Source of the DNA: Pseudoxanthomonas sp. SL93
GTDB taxonomy: Bacteria; Pseudomonadota; Gammaproteobacteria; Xanthomonadales; Xanthomonadaceae
Direction of reading: 5' to 3'
Assembly (NCBI RefSeq): GCF_026625825.1
Contig: NZ_CP113065.1
Location: forward strand, 868,001 to 932,000
Length of the DNA: 64,000 nucleotides
Shown here: one piece after another, positions 39,073 through 47,314 of the stretch
Layout of the letters: each line of letters begins with the position of its first letter
Numbering within the stretch: the first letter of the stretch is position 1
Position numbers and translations under genes: made by a program
The notes under the pieces: generated by a model
What the model was told of the DNA's origin: nothing
Database searches by the model: none
Seen by the model: only the letters and a program-made list of their open reading frames with translations

Positions 39073-40056
39073 ATGGAATGCACACGCACGCGCCGCTATT
39101 CGCCAAGGCTCACCCATTTCCTTGCCGGTGGCCTGCTGACTTCGCTGGCGCTGGGCTGCCAGACGGCATGGGCCACGGAAGGCGCCATGGGTCGCCCCAT
39201 CACCGGCATGCAGATCACGCCTTACGCCGGCGTCATCCCGCCCACGCCCGGGATGCAGTGGCAGGTGGGTTATGTGTATTACGACGGCAAGGTCGAAGGT
39301 ACGCGCGAGGTACCGATTGCCGGCCAGGTCTCGTTGGGGCTGGAAGCCGACGTCAACCTGTACCTGGCCGGCGGCGTCTACATCTGGCCGACGGCGGAAG
39401 GCCGCTGGAATTTCGCTTCCATGGTCACGGTTCCCTACATCGACGTGGAAGTAGGCGCCACGCTGGACGTGGGCGGTGCCAGCGCCAGGCGCAGCCAGAG
39501 CGCCGGCAACCTGTTCGACCTGTACTTCGCACCGGTCATCGCCAGTTTCCATATCGACCAGGTGCGCCATCTCTCCTTCGGCCTCTACTTGTACGCGCCC
39601 ACGGCCGACTACGACCCCGACCGCATCGCCAACCCCGGGCTCAACGTCTGGACCGCGTCGCCCACCGTCAACTACACGCAGCTGTTCCAGCAGGGCACGC
39701 TGGAGTTCAGCGTGCAGGGCGCTTTGGACTGGTACAGCGAGAACAAGGACACCGACTACAAGAACGGAGTGGTGTGGCGCAGCGAGGTGCTGCTGATCAA
39801 GCGCACGGCCAGCGGCTGGGGCATCGGCGCGGTCGGCGGTTGGATCCAGCAGCTGGAAGACGATTCCGGCCCCACCGCAGACCGGCTGGGGGGATTCAAG
39901 GGCCGCGCCTTCGGTGTCGGGCCCGTGGTGACGTACGGCAAGAAGTGGCAGGACGGCGAACACGTCGACGTGACCTTCCGCCTGGTGGATGAGTTCTCGG
40001 TCAAGAACCGGTTCGAAGGCGTGCCGGTCAGCCTGATGGTGAGCTTCGGATTCTGA
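39073..40056 (+). CDS. outer-membrane protein of the phenol-MetA degradation family
   Basis: 327-residue secreted beta-barrel. A signal peptide runs to about residue 35 (LALGCQTAWAT), followed by alternating strands (MQWQVGYVYYDGKVEG, LSLGLEADVNLYLAGG) and a terminal Phe (VSLMVSFGF) as in outer-membrane barrels. It resembles the Phenol_MetA_deg/SphA-like transporter family, whose substrate role is loosely defined. It begins 84 bp after the receiver gene, which may place it in the same transcription unit. Confidence 0.78.
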   Translation: MECTRTRRYSPRLTHFLAGGLLTSLALGCQTAWATEGAMGRPITGMQITPYAGVIPPTPGMQWQVGYVYYDGKVEGTREVPIAGQVSLGLEADVNLYLAGGVYIWPTAEGRWNFASMVTVPYIDVEVGATLDVGGASARRSQSAGNLFDLYFAPVIASFHIDQVRHLSFGLYLYAPTADYDPDRIANPGLNVWTASPTVNYTQLFQQGTLEFSVQGALDWYSENKDTDYKNGVVWRSEVLLIKRTASGWGIGAVGGWIQQLEDDSGPTADRLGGFKGRAFGVGPVVTYGKKWQDGEHVDVTFRLVDEFSVKNRFEGVPVSLMVSFGF

Positions 40057-40060
40057 TCAT

Positions 40061-40096
40061 CCGGTCCTGCATGCCCGTTGGCGCATGCACGACCGG
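40061..40096 (+). terminator. long hairpin after the outer-membrane gene
   Basis: Stem CCGGTC-C-TGCATGC paired with GCATGCA-C-GACCGG (one C/C mismatch), with an 8-base loop, starting four bases after the stop. No T-run follows. It could be an intrinsic attenuator or mRNA-stability element before the DUF2092 gene. Confidence 0.45.
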
Positions 40097-40133
40097 CCCT
40101 TGAAGCGGGCCGTGTGCCCAGGAGGCAAGTGCG

Positions 40134-40946
40134 ATGAACGCAAGGCAATGGTTACCTCTCCGGCCCGCGCTGGTGATCTCGATCGCGTTGGCGTGCCCCG
40201 CCATGGCGGCGGAGCCGCCAGCTGAAAGTGTGGCCGCGCCGCAGGGCGCTGCGGTGGAACGCGACCCTGCCGCACTGGCGGCGCTGGACAGGATGGGCAG
40301 CGCGCTGCGCGGGCTGAGGCAGTTCAGCCTGACCTCGGACACCAGTACCGAGGTCGTGCTCGACACCGGCCAGAAGATCGAGCTTGACGGCACGGTGACC
40401 TACAAGGCAGCACGCCCGACCAGCCTGTACGTGGAGATCAAGAGCGACCGCAAGCTGCGCGAGCTTTATTTCGATGCGGGCAAGCTGACATTGCATGCGC
40501 CACGGCTGAAGTTCTATGCCAGCACCGACGTCAAGGCGAAGACACTCGGCGAGTTGGCCATCAATGCCGCGACCGAGTACGGCATCGATTTCCCGATGGC
40601 CGACATGTTCTTCTGGGGTACCGAGTATGCGCCGAAGGACCTGATCCAGTCCGCCATCTACGTGGGCGCAGCCACCCTGGACGGAGAGCGGGCGGACCAG
40701 TACGCGTTCACCCAGGAGGACGTGGAATGGCAGGTCTGGATCTCGCAGGAGACGTCGCTGCCGAAGAAGCTGGTCATCACCAGCCTGGATGATCCCGCGC
40801 TGCCGCAGTACCGCGCGCGGTTGCACTGGGATACGCGCACGCCGGTATCGGCATCCGTGTTCAAGTTCACGCCGCCCGCGGGATCGAGCCAGATCAAGCT
40901 GGTGCCCGCCGGAACAGCGGTGGCCAGCGTCGGACAGGAGAAATGA
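40134..40946 (+). CDS. DUF2092 periplasmic protein
   Basis: 270-residue exported protein with signal peptide ending CPAMAAEP. The mature part has the DUF2092 pattern (LRQFSLTSDTSTEVVLDTGQKIELDGTVTYKAARPTSLYVEIKSDRK..RELYFDAGKLTLHAPRLKFYA) and a LolA/LppX-like curved-sheet character. This fold class binds hydrophobic ligands, but no function is established. The stop overlaps the next start by four bases. Confidence 0.8.
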   Translation: MNARQWLPLRPALVISIALACPAMAAEPPAESVAAPQGAAVERDPAALAALDRMGSALRGLRQFSLTSDTSTEVVLDTGQKIELDGTVTYKAARPTSLYVEIKSDRKLRELYFDAGKLTLHAPRLKFYASTDVKAKTLGELAINAATEYGIDFPMADMFFWGTEYAPKDLIQSAIYVGAATLDGERADQYAFTQEDVEWQVWISQETSLPKKLVITSLDDPALPQYRARLHWDTRTPVSASVFKFTPPAGSSQIKLVPAGTAVASVGQEK

Positions 40947-41530
40947 TCATGCAGACCTCACTGAAGATTCCGTCGCTGCTGCTGGCCTGCGTGGTCGGTG
41001 CGGCGATGCTGGTACCTGCCGATATTGCCGAAGCCGCGCGCGGCGGCGGGCATGGCGGGGGCGCGCGTGCGGGCGCCAAGTCAAGCGTCAACCGTCCGGC
41101 CGCGGGCGCGCACGGCGGCGGACACGCGGCGAACCGGAGTGCAGGCGCCAACCGCGACGGCAATGCCAACGCCAACCGTAGTGCGAACGTCAACCGCAAC
41201 CAGAACATCAATCGCAACACCAACGTCAACCGGAACACCAACGTCAACCGAAACACCAACATCAACGTGGACCGCGACATCGACATCGACGTCGACCACC
41301 ACGGCGGCTGGAACGACTGGGACGACCATCCCTTCGCCACCGCGGCGGCGGTGACCGCCGGTGTCGCGATCACCTCGGCGGTGATCGGCTCGATCGTGTA
41401 CTCCGTGCCGCCGAGCTGCGTCACCACCGTGGTCAACGGCATCGCGTACCAGCAGTGCGGTTCCACCTGGTACGAGCCTCGCTATTCGGGAACGACGGTG
41501 CAGTACGTCGTCATCAATCCTCCGGGCTAA
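40943..41530 (+). CDS. Asn-rich repeat exported protein
   Basis: 195-residue exported protein. After the signal peptide (ending IAEAARG) comes a Gly/His/Ala-rich stretch, then a low-complexity segment of NxNRNT-type hexapeptides (residues about 72-110, e.g. NVNRNTNVNRNTN) leading into Asp-Ile repeats (DRDIDIDVD). A Gly-Ser-rich hydrophobic helix and a Cys-containing C-terminus (SCVTTVVNGIAYQQCGSTWY) follow. The terminal motif is shared by many small envelope proteins of unknown role. Coupled to the DUF2092 gene. Confidence 0.75.
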   Translation: MIMQTSLKIPSLLLACVVGAAMLVPADIAEAARGGGHGGGARAGAKSSVNRPAAGAHGGGHAANRSAGANRDGNANANRSANVNRNQNINRNTNVNRNTNVNRNTNINVDRDIDIDVDHHGGWNDWDDHPFATAAAVTAGVAITSAVIGSIVYSVPPSCVTTVVNGIAYQQCGSTWYEPRYSGTTVQYVVINPPG

Positions 41531-41532
41531 CG

Positions 41533-42672
41533 GTGAAGGCGTCGCGGGCCACGTGCCTGCCGGCATGCCTGGCGATGCCCTGGCCGGCCACGGCCGGGGG
41601 ATCGGAAACCGACGTGGCCAGCCGCCAGGCGATGGATGACGCCTCGGGGATGGAGCAGGGCGCTGCGCGGAAGGACCGGACGAGCTTTGTCGTATTGCCC
41701 ATTCCCCAATCCAACCCGGCCCTCGGCAGCGGGCTGGTGTTGGCGGGCGTGGCTTTCTACCAGCCGGCCGGCAGTCCGCGCCCCTGGATGACCGGGGCCG
41801 CCGTGCTGTGGACCGACAACGGCAGCCGCGGCGGCGGCGTGTTCCAGAAGGCGTACCTGCGCGGCGATCTCTATCGCGTGTCCGCCTTTGCTGGCGGGGC
41901 CAACCTCAACGTCAGGTTCTACGGCATCGGTGCGGGTGAGGCGAACCGCGATGTTTCCGTACCCATCGAGCAGAGCGGCCGCGCCGTGCAGCTGGATGGC
42001 TTGCGACGCCTGCGGCCCAACCTCTACGCCGGCCTGCGCCTGCGTGCCGCCCAGGTGGAGACGTCGCTGAGGTTCGAAGGCGAAGCGTCAGAAGAGTTCG
42101 ACCTGGAATCACTGCAGCTCGATACACGCATAGGCGGGCCCGGCCTGCTGCTGCAGTACGACTCGCGCGACAGCGAGATGTATCCGTTGACCGGCCGTTA
42201 CGCCAACCTGCAGCTGCAGTGGAACCTGGCGTCCTTCGGCAGCGACCTGCGCTACGACCGGCAGGAACTCAGCTACAACCATTACCGCAGCCTGTCGCCA
42301 AAAGGCGTACTGGCCCTGCGCGGCGCCCTGTGCCGGGCCAGCGATGGCGCCCCGTTCTTCGATATCTGCCTGTTCGGTGCCTCCAACGACCTGCGCGGCT
42401 ACGAGACGGGCCAGTACCGGGACCGCGCGATGGCGGCCGTGCAGGCCGAGTACCGGTGGCAGTTCGCACGGCGCTGGGGCGCCGTGTTCTTTGCGGGCGT
42501 CGGGGGCGTGGCGCCGAGCATGAGCGACCTTGCCGATTCCCGAGCCCTGCCGTCCGGCGGGATGGGACTGCGCTTCAAGGCCTCGACGGCGTATAACGTC
42601 AACGTCAGCCTGGATTACGCCGTCGGCCGCGACACCGACGCGGTCTACGTCTACATCGGCGAGTCGTTCTGA
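41533..42672 (+). CDS. BamA/TamA-fold outer-membrane protein (surface-antigen barrel)
   Basis: 379-residue protein. The C-terminal half carries the Omp85 barrel signature (LLLQYDSRDSEMYPLTGRYANLQLQWNL, GASNDLRGYETGQYRDRAMAAVQAEYRWQF) and ends with Phe. No POTRA domains are evident, so it is a barrel-only member like those linked to small exported operons. GTG at 41533, two bases after the preceding stop, is taken as start. The N-terminal leader is not an ideal signal peptide, so the start could be elsewhere. Confidence 0.78.
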   Translation: MKASRATCLPACLAMPWPATAGGSETDVASRQAMDDASGMEQGAARKDRTSFVVLPIPQSNPALGSGLVLAGVAFYQPAGSPRPWMTGAAVLWTDNGSRGGGVFQKAYLRGDLYRVSAFAGGANLNVRFYGIGAGEANRDVSVPIEQSGRAVQLDGLRRLRPNLYAGLRLRAAQVETSLRFEGEASEEFDLESLQLDTRIGGPGLLLQYDSRDSEMYPLTGRYANLQLQWNLASFGSDLRYDRQELSYNHYRSLSPKGVLALRGALCRASDGAPFFDICLFGASNDLRGYETGQYRDRAMAAVQAEYRWQFARRWGAVFFAGVGGVAPSMSDLADSRALPSGGMGLRFKASTAYNVNVSLDYAVGRDTDAVYVYIGESF

Positions 42673-42702
42673 AACCCGTCGCAGTCCTTCGTGCAGCACT
42701 GC

Positions 42703-42742
42703 TCTAGGTAGTTTTCCCCAACCCGCACCCGTAGTTCTTCGC
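42703..42742 (+). promoter_or_regulatory. tandem GTA-N4-TAC-like operator upstream of DUF4136 lipoprotein
   Basis: Two degenerate sites, CTAGGTAGTTTTCC (42704-42717) and GTAGTTCTTC (42731-42740), centres 23 bp apart, with the second 140 bp upstream of the lipoprotein start. The first matches the site at 38492-38505 in 13 of 14 bases. Same architecture as at 34213 and 38467. Confidence 0.5.
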
Positions 42743-42755
42743 ATTACCGGACGTA

Positions 42756-42780
42756 CATGCCCGTTTATCGTGCGGGCATG
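42756..42780. promoter_or_regulatory. perfect hairpin/inverted repeat in the DUF4136 upstream region
   Basis: 8-bp perfect arms CATGCCCG/CGGGCATG separated by nine bases, immediately downstream of the tandem operator and 96 bp before the start codon. It could be a second protein-binding site or a 5'-UTR hairpin. Confidence 0.35.
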
Positions 42781-42875
42781 GCGCTGCCGTTCCGGTGTGC
42801 GCGCACTCCCACGCATTCAGCACCCGCTGGCCACGCAGGTTTCCGGACAAGGTCCGACAACACAGGAGAGCTTCG

Positions 42876-43412
42876 ATGAACCGATTGTCTTTGGGAGGGC
42901 TGGTCCTGCTGCTGGCAGGCTGCGCATCCACGCCCACGGTCACCACGGACCACGACCCGGCGGCGAACTTCGCCTCCTACCGCACCTACAGCTGGGCGGC
43001 CAAGCCGCAGGCCGGCTCGCCACTGGTGCAGCAGCGCATCGTGGACGGCATCGATGCACGGCTGCGCGCGAAAGGCTGGACCCAGGCGCCCAACGGACAG
43101 GTGGCGATCGCGGCGCACGTGGTCGCCAGCCAGAAGCAGACCATCGACACGTTCTACAGCGGCACCGGCATGGGCGGGTGGGGGTATCGCGGTGGCTGGC
43201 GCGGCGGCATGGGCACCGCGACCAGTACGGTGCGCACCTACGATGTCGGCACGCTGATCGTCGACATGTTCGACGCCAGCACCCAGCAGGCCGTCTGGCG
43301 TGGCAGTGCGAGCAGCACCGTGCCGAGCTCACCCGAGAAGGTCAACCAGACCGTCGATGCGGCGCTGGACAAGATGTTCGCCGGTTTCCCGCCGGGAACG
43401 GCATCGCCCTGA
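42876..43412 (+). CDS. DUF4136 lipoprotein
   Basis: 178-residue lipoprotein with lipobox LLLAGC (acylated Cys about residue 16). The mature part matches DUF4136: FASYRTYSWAAKP, DARLRAKGWTQ, and a Gly/Trp-rich loop (GMGGWGYRGGWRGGMG) before the final sheet VGTLIVDMFDASTQQAVWRG. Function unknown. AGGAGAG precedes the ATG at 42876. It opens a co-directional run of exported genes to 50.4 kb. Confidence 0.85.
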   Translation: MNRLSLGGLVLLLAGCASTPTVTTDHDPAANFASYRTYSWAAKPQAGSPLVQQRIVDGIDARLRAKGWTQAPNGQVAIAAHVVASQKQTIDTFYSGTGMGGWGYRGGWRGGMGTATSTVRTYDVGTLIVDMFDASTQQAVWRGSASSTVPSSPEKVNQTVDAALDKMFAGFPPGTASP

Positions 43413-43583
43413 GCGGAAAGGTTCCTCTTGCGCGGGCCCGGTGCCCCCCTCCTGGGCACTCTCCTATGCCGGGTCCGCGCACCTTTTCCTCCGCCGCCCA
43501 CGCACCCTCCCTCGTCGCGACGCGCGGCGGAATGGAGGATGCGTCCGCGCCCTCGCGGGCATGCACGAGATCCGGAGCGCCAC

Positions 43584-46112
43584 ATGAAAGCCACTGCCAT
43601 CCTCCTGTGCCTGGTCGCGTTGACCGGCCTGCTGTCCACGCCGGCGGGACGCGCGCAGACGGCCGAGCCTCCAGCCGCGATCGATGCGCGCCCGTTCCCG
43701 CGCGAGTTCACCGTGCAGGGTACGCAGTTCAGCATCCACCAGCCGCAATACGAGCGTTGGCAGGACAACCGCCTGACCGGCCACATGGTGATGTCGGTGA
43801 AGGCCGGCGTGCATACCGGTGCGGACGGCAAGTCGCAGGACTCGCTGGACCACGGTTCGCTGGATTTCAGTGCGCGCACCCAGGTCGACAAGGCCGCGCG
43901 CGCCGTGGTGCTGACCGACATGGAGATCACGCGGGCCAGTTTCCCCACGGCGACCGCCAAGCAGGACAAATACCTGGCGCTGGCGCGCGAGCAGCTGAAG
44001 AAGAAGAGCACGCTGACGGTCTCCCTGGACCAGCTGGAATCGGCGATGGCCATCGCCGCGGCCGACGCGGCCACGCCGTCGCAGGTGGTCAGGAACGATC
44101 CCCCCGACATCATCTTCAGCACCACGCCGGCCGTGCTGGTGATCGTCGATGGTCCGCCCGCATTGAAACCTTCCGGCGCCGCCGGCGTGCAGCGCGTCGT
44201 CAACAGCCGGTCGCTGCTGCTGCAGCAGGGTGGGAAGTTCTTCCTCTACATGGCCGGGCACTGGGCCGGCGCGCCTGCATTGGAAGGGCCGTGGACGCCG
44301 GTGGCCAAGGTGGACGGCGCACTTGCCGAGGCGATGAAGAAAGCGGTGGCGGACAAACAGGTGGAGACGATGGAGTCGCCGCCGGATGCGCTGAAGCAGG
44401 TGTTCGCCTCCGGGGCATGGCCGGAGGTCCATGTGCGTACGCAACCGGCCGAGCTGGTGTCGGTGCAGGGCGATCCGCAGTTCATCGCGATTCCCGGCAC
44501 GCGGCTCAGCTACATCGACAATACCGGCGCCGATGTGTTCGTCGACGCGGGCAAGGACAATGCCTGGTACGTGCTGGTGTCGGGCCGCTGGTTCACCGCC
44601 GCCGGCAGCAAGGGGCCGTGGTCCTACGTGCCGCCAAGGTCGTTGCCGGCCGACTTCGCGAAGATTCCGCCCGACAGCCCCAAGAGCGGCGTGCTGGCGT
44701 CGCTGCCCGGCACGCCCGAATCGCGCGAGGCGCTGATCGCCAATGGCATTCCGCAGACCGCGACCGTGCAGCGCACGCAGACGAAGCTCGACGTGCATTA
44801 CGACGGCGCGCCGCAGTTTGCCGCCATCACCGGCACGTCGCTGCAGTACGCGCGCAATACCGCCGTACCGGTGATACGTGTGTCGGCCGACAGCTACTTC
44901 GCGGTGGACAAGGGCGTGTGGTTCACCGCGGCCGCGGCGACCGGCCCGTGGTCGGTCGCGACGGAGGTGCCGGCGGTCATCTACACCATCCCCGGCAGCT
45001 CGCCGCTGCACTACGTCACCTACGTGCGCGTCTACGGCCAGAACGGGGACGAGGTCTACGTCGGTTACACGCCGGGCTATTACGGCACGGTGGTCAGCAA
45101 CAACGTGGTCGTCTACGGCACCGGGTATCCGTGCACGCCCTGGATCGGCGCGTACTGGTACGGCTGCCCGCTGACCTACGGCATGGGGGTCTATTTCGGC
45201 TGGAATGCGTGGGTCGGCTGGACCTTCGGCTGGGGCTGGGGCTGGTACGACGGCTGGTACGGGCCCTACAGCCCGTGGTGGGGACCGTGGTATGGGCCGG
45301 TGTATCCGTATGGCTGGTGGGGCGGCGGTGCCGCCGCATGGAACGTGTACGGCCACTGGGGCAATGCGGCCGTCCGCGGCACGGCCGCCGCATGGGCCGA
45401 TCCATGGACCGGGAATGTCGGCCGCGGTGCACGCGGCGGCTACTACAACGAAGCCACTGGCGGCCGCGGGGCAGGGCGGGCGGGCGTCAACACCAATATC
45501 TACACCGGCACCACCACCGCAGGCGCGCAGGGGATCCGCTACAACCCGCAGACAGGCCGCGTGGTGGCGGGGGGCGGTGCGATTGCCGCCAATCCCTACA
45601 CGGGGCAGGCCGGCGCCGCGGGCCAGCGCACCGTGGTGAACACCAACACCGGACGCGTGACCCAGGCCGGGGGCGCAGCAGGCGTCGGTCCCGATGGCGC
45701 GGCCGGCGCGGGCGCGATCAACAGCGAAGGCCCGCGTGGCGACATCAAGGGGATCGGCGGATTCCATTACAACGCCGACACCGACACGCTGCACCGCGGC
45801 GGCGTGGTCAATGTCAACGACAACGTGTATGCCGGCCGCGATGGCAAGGTCTACCACTATGACGATGGTCAGTGGAACCAGGTGACGCGTCCCGACCGTT
45901 CCCAGAACCTCAGTGGCCAGACGCGGGAGAACCTGCCCGACAACCTGGACAGCGACCGATTCGCACGGCAACGCGGCAACGAGCGCATCAGCGGACGGCA
46001 ACCGTCGCAGGTCAACATTCCCCGCAGTGGTGGGGGCGCGTCGCGGCCCGTCGGCGGCTTCAGGCAGGGGCTGGGGGGTGGCATGCGTGGCGGCGGTTTC
46101 CGTCGCCGATGA
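43584..46112 (+). CDS. large Trp/Tyr/Gly-rich exported protein
   Basis: 842-residue exported protein (signal peptide ending AGRAQTA). The region to about 450 contains repeated modules of YVLVSGRWFTAAGSKGPWSYV type. Residues about 470-590 are extraordinarily rich in Trp, Tyr and Gly (e.g. WGWYDGWYGPYSPWWG), and the C-terminus is Gly/Asn/Arg-rich. The layout fits entries annotated carbohydrate-binding family V/XII, a name of doubtful meaning. No catalytic motif is seen. A surface-structural role is plausible but unproven. Start ATG 43584 chosen for the signal peptide. Confidence 0.78.
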   Translation: MKATAILLCLVALTGLLSTPAGRAQTAEPPAAIDARPFPREFTVQGTQFSIHQPQYERWQDNRLTGHMVMSVKAGVHTGADGKSQDSLDHGSLDFSARTQVDKAARAVVLTDMEITRASFPTATAKQDKYLALAREQLKKKSTLTVSLDQLESAMAIAAADAATPSQVVRNDPPDIIFSTTPAVLVIVDGPPALKPSGAAGVQRVVNSRSLLLQQGGKFFLYMAGHWAGAPALEGPWTPVAKVDGALAEAMKKAVADKQVETMESPPDALKQVFASGAWPEVHVRTQPAELVSVQGDPQFIAIPGTRLSYIDNTGADVFVDAGKDNAWYVLVSGRWFTAAGSKGPWSYVPPRSLPADFAKIPPDSPKSGVLASLPGTPESREALIANGIPQTATVQRTQTKLDVHYDGAPQFAAITGTSLQYARNTAVPVIRVSADSYFAVDKGVWFTAAAATGPWSVATEVPAVIYTIPGSSPLHYVTYVRVYGQNGDEVYVGYTPGYYGTVVSNNVVVYGTGYPCTPWIGAYWYGCPLTYGMGVYFGWNAWVGWTFGWGWGWYDGWYGPYSPWWGPWYGPVYPYGWWGGGAAAWNVYGHWGNAAVRGTAAAWADPWTGNVGRGARGGYYNEATGGRGAGRAGVNTNIYTGTTTAGAQGIRYNPQTGRVVAGGGAIAANPYTGQAGAAGQRTVVNTNTGRVTQAGGAAGVGPDGAAGAGAINSEGPRGDIKGIGGFHYNADTDTLHRGGVVNVNDNVYAGRDGKVYHYDDGQWNQVTRPDRSQNLSGQTRENLPDNLDSDRFARQRGNERISGRQPSQVNIPRSGGGASRPVGGFRQGLGGGMRGGGFRRR

Positions 46113-46229
46113 CGTACGCGTACTCGCGCAAGGGCATTGACCCTGCATCGGGAGCAGAGGACCAAACCCTCTGGATGCCGACGGGCAGCGCATGCGCCGA
46201 ACACTGCCACCATTGAAACGAGGTGACAC

Positions 46230-47213
46230 ATGAAGACCTTCATCCGATGCATGCTGTGCCTGCTGCTGGCCGTGATGGGGATGCCCGGGTGGGCACGCGA
46301 TGCGCTGCCGTCCTGGCAGGACGGCGACACCAAGCGCGCCATCGTCGCCTTCGTCGAGAAGACCACGCGCGAGGGTGGTCCCGACTTCGTGCCGGTGGAA
46401 GCACGCATCGCCACCTTCGACAATGACGGCACGTTGTGGGCGGAACAGCCCGCCTACTTCCAGCTTATGTTTGTCTTCGACCGCATCCGCGCGCTGGCGC
46501 CGCAGCATCCCGAGTGGAAGACCACCGAACCCTACCGCTCGGTGCTGGCGGGCGACATGAAAGGCCTGGCGGCCGGCGGCGAGCACGGACTGATGGCACT
46601 GCTCGCCACCACCCATGCCGGCATGACGACCGACGAGTTCAGCGCCACCGTCAGGGACTGGATCGCCACCGCGCGTCATCCCGAGACCAAGCGCCCCTAC
46701 CCGGCGATGACCTACCAGCCCATGCGCGAACTGCTGGCGTACCTGCGCGCGCACGGCTACAAGACCTACATCGTCTCCGGCGGGGGCCAGGAGTTCATGC
46801 GGCCCTGGGTCGAGCAGACGTACGGGATTCCACCCGAGCAGGTCATCGGCAGCTACGGCGAGCTGCGTTATGAACTGCGGGACGGCACGCCCGTGCTGGT
46901 GAAGGAAGCCAAGGTCGGCCTGGTGGACGACCATGCCGGCAAACCCGTCGGCATCCAGCGTTTCATCGGACGAAGGCCGGTGCTGGCGTTCGGCAACTCC
47001 GATGGCGACCTGGAGATGCTGCAGTGGACGACGGCTGGCGATGGTCCGCGTTTCGCCGGCCTCGTTCACCATACCGACGGCAAGCGGGAATGGGCCTACG
47101 ATCGCGCATCGAAGATCGGCACGCTCGACAAGGCACTGGACATGGCCGGCCTGCGCGGCTGGACGGTCGTGGATATGGCACGCGACTGGCGCGTGGTATA
47201 CAGCAACCCATAA
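46230..47213 (+). CDS. exported HAD-superfamily phosphatase
   Basis: 327-residue protein with a signal peptide (CLLLAVMGMPGWARD), so it probably acts in the periplasm. HAD motif I is FDNDGT (Asp64, Asp66), motif II YIVSGGGQEF, motif III in VKEAKVGLVDDH and motif IV FGNSDGDLEML, so the catalytic set is complete. It resembles phosphoserine-phosphatase-like family members. The substrate is unknown. The ATG at 46230 lies about 117 bp after the preceding gene. Confidence 0.85.
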   Translation: MKTFIRCMLCLLLAVMGMPGWARDALPSWQDGDTKRAIVAFVEKTTREGGPDFVPVEARIATFDNDGTLWAEQPAYFQLMFVFDRIRALAPQHPEWKTTEPYRSVLAGDMKGLAAGGEHGLMALLATTHAGMTTDEFSATVRDWIATARHPETKRPYPAMTYQPMRELLAYLRAHGYKTYIVSGGGQEFMRPWVEQTYGIPPEQVIGSYGELRYELRDGTPVLVKEAKVGLVDDHAGKPVGIQRFIGRRPVLAFGNSDGDLEMLQWTTAGDGPRFAGLVHHTDGKREWAYDRASKIGTLDKALDMAGLRGWTVVDMARDWRVVYSNP

Positions 47214-47314
47214 CGGGATTGAGGAGCTGGGCGTCCCGTCGGCGCCGGCGGAGGCGCTGACCACCGACGTCCTGCCGTGTCCAACGCCACGATCAGATGG
47301 GGAGGGGAGCCTGC

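Noticed and set aside
41156..41300. Short direct repeats resembling a CRISPR array
   Set aside because: The repeats are contiguous without spacers and stay in frame within the Asn-rich protein gene. No cas genes are present in the window.
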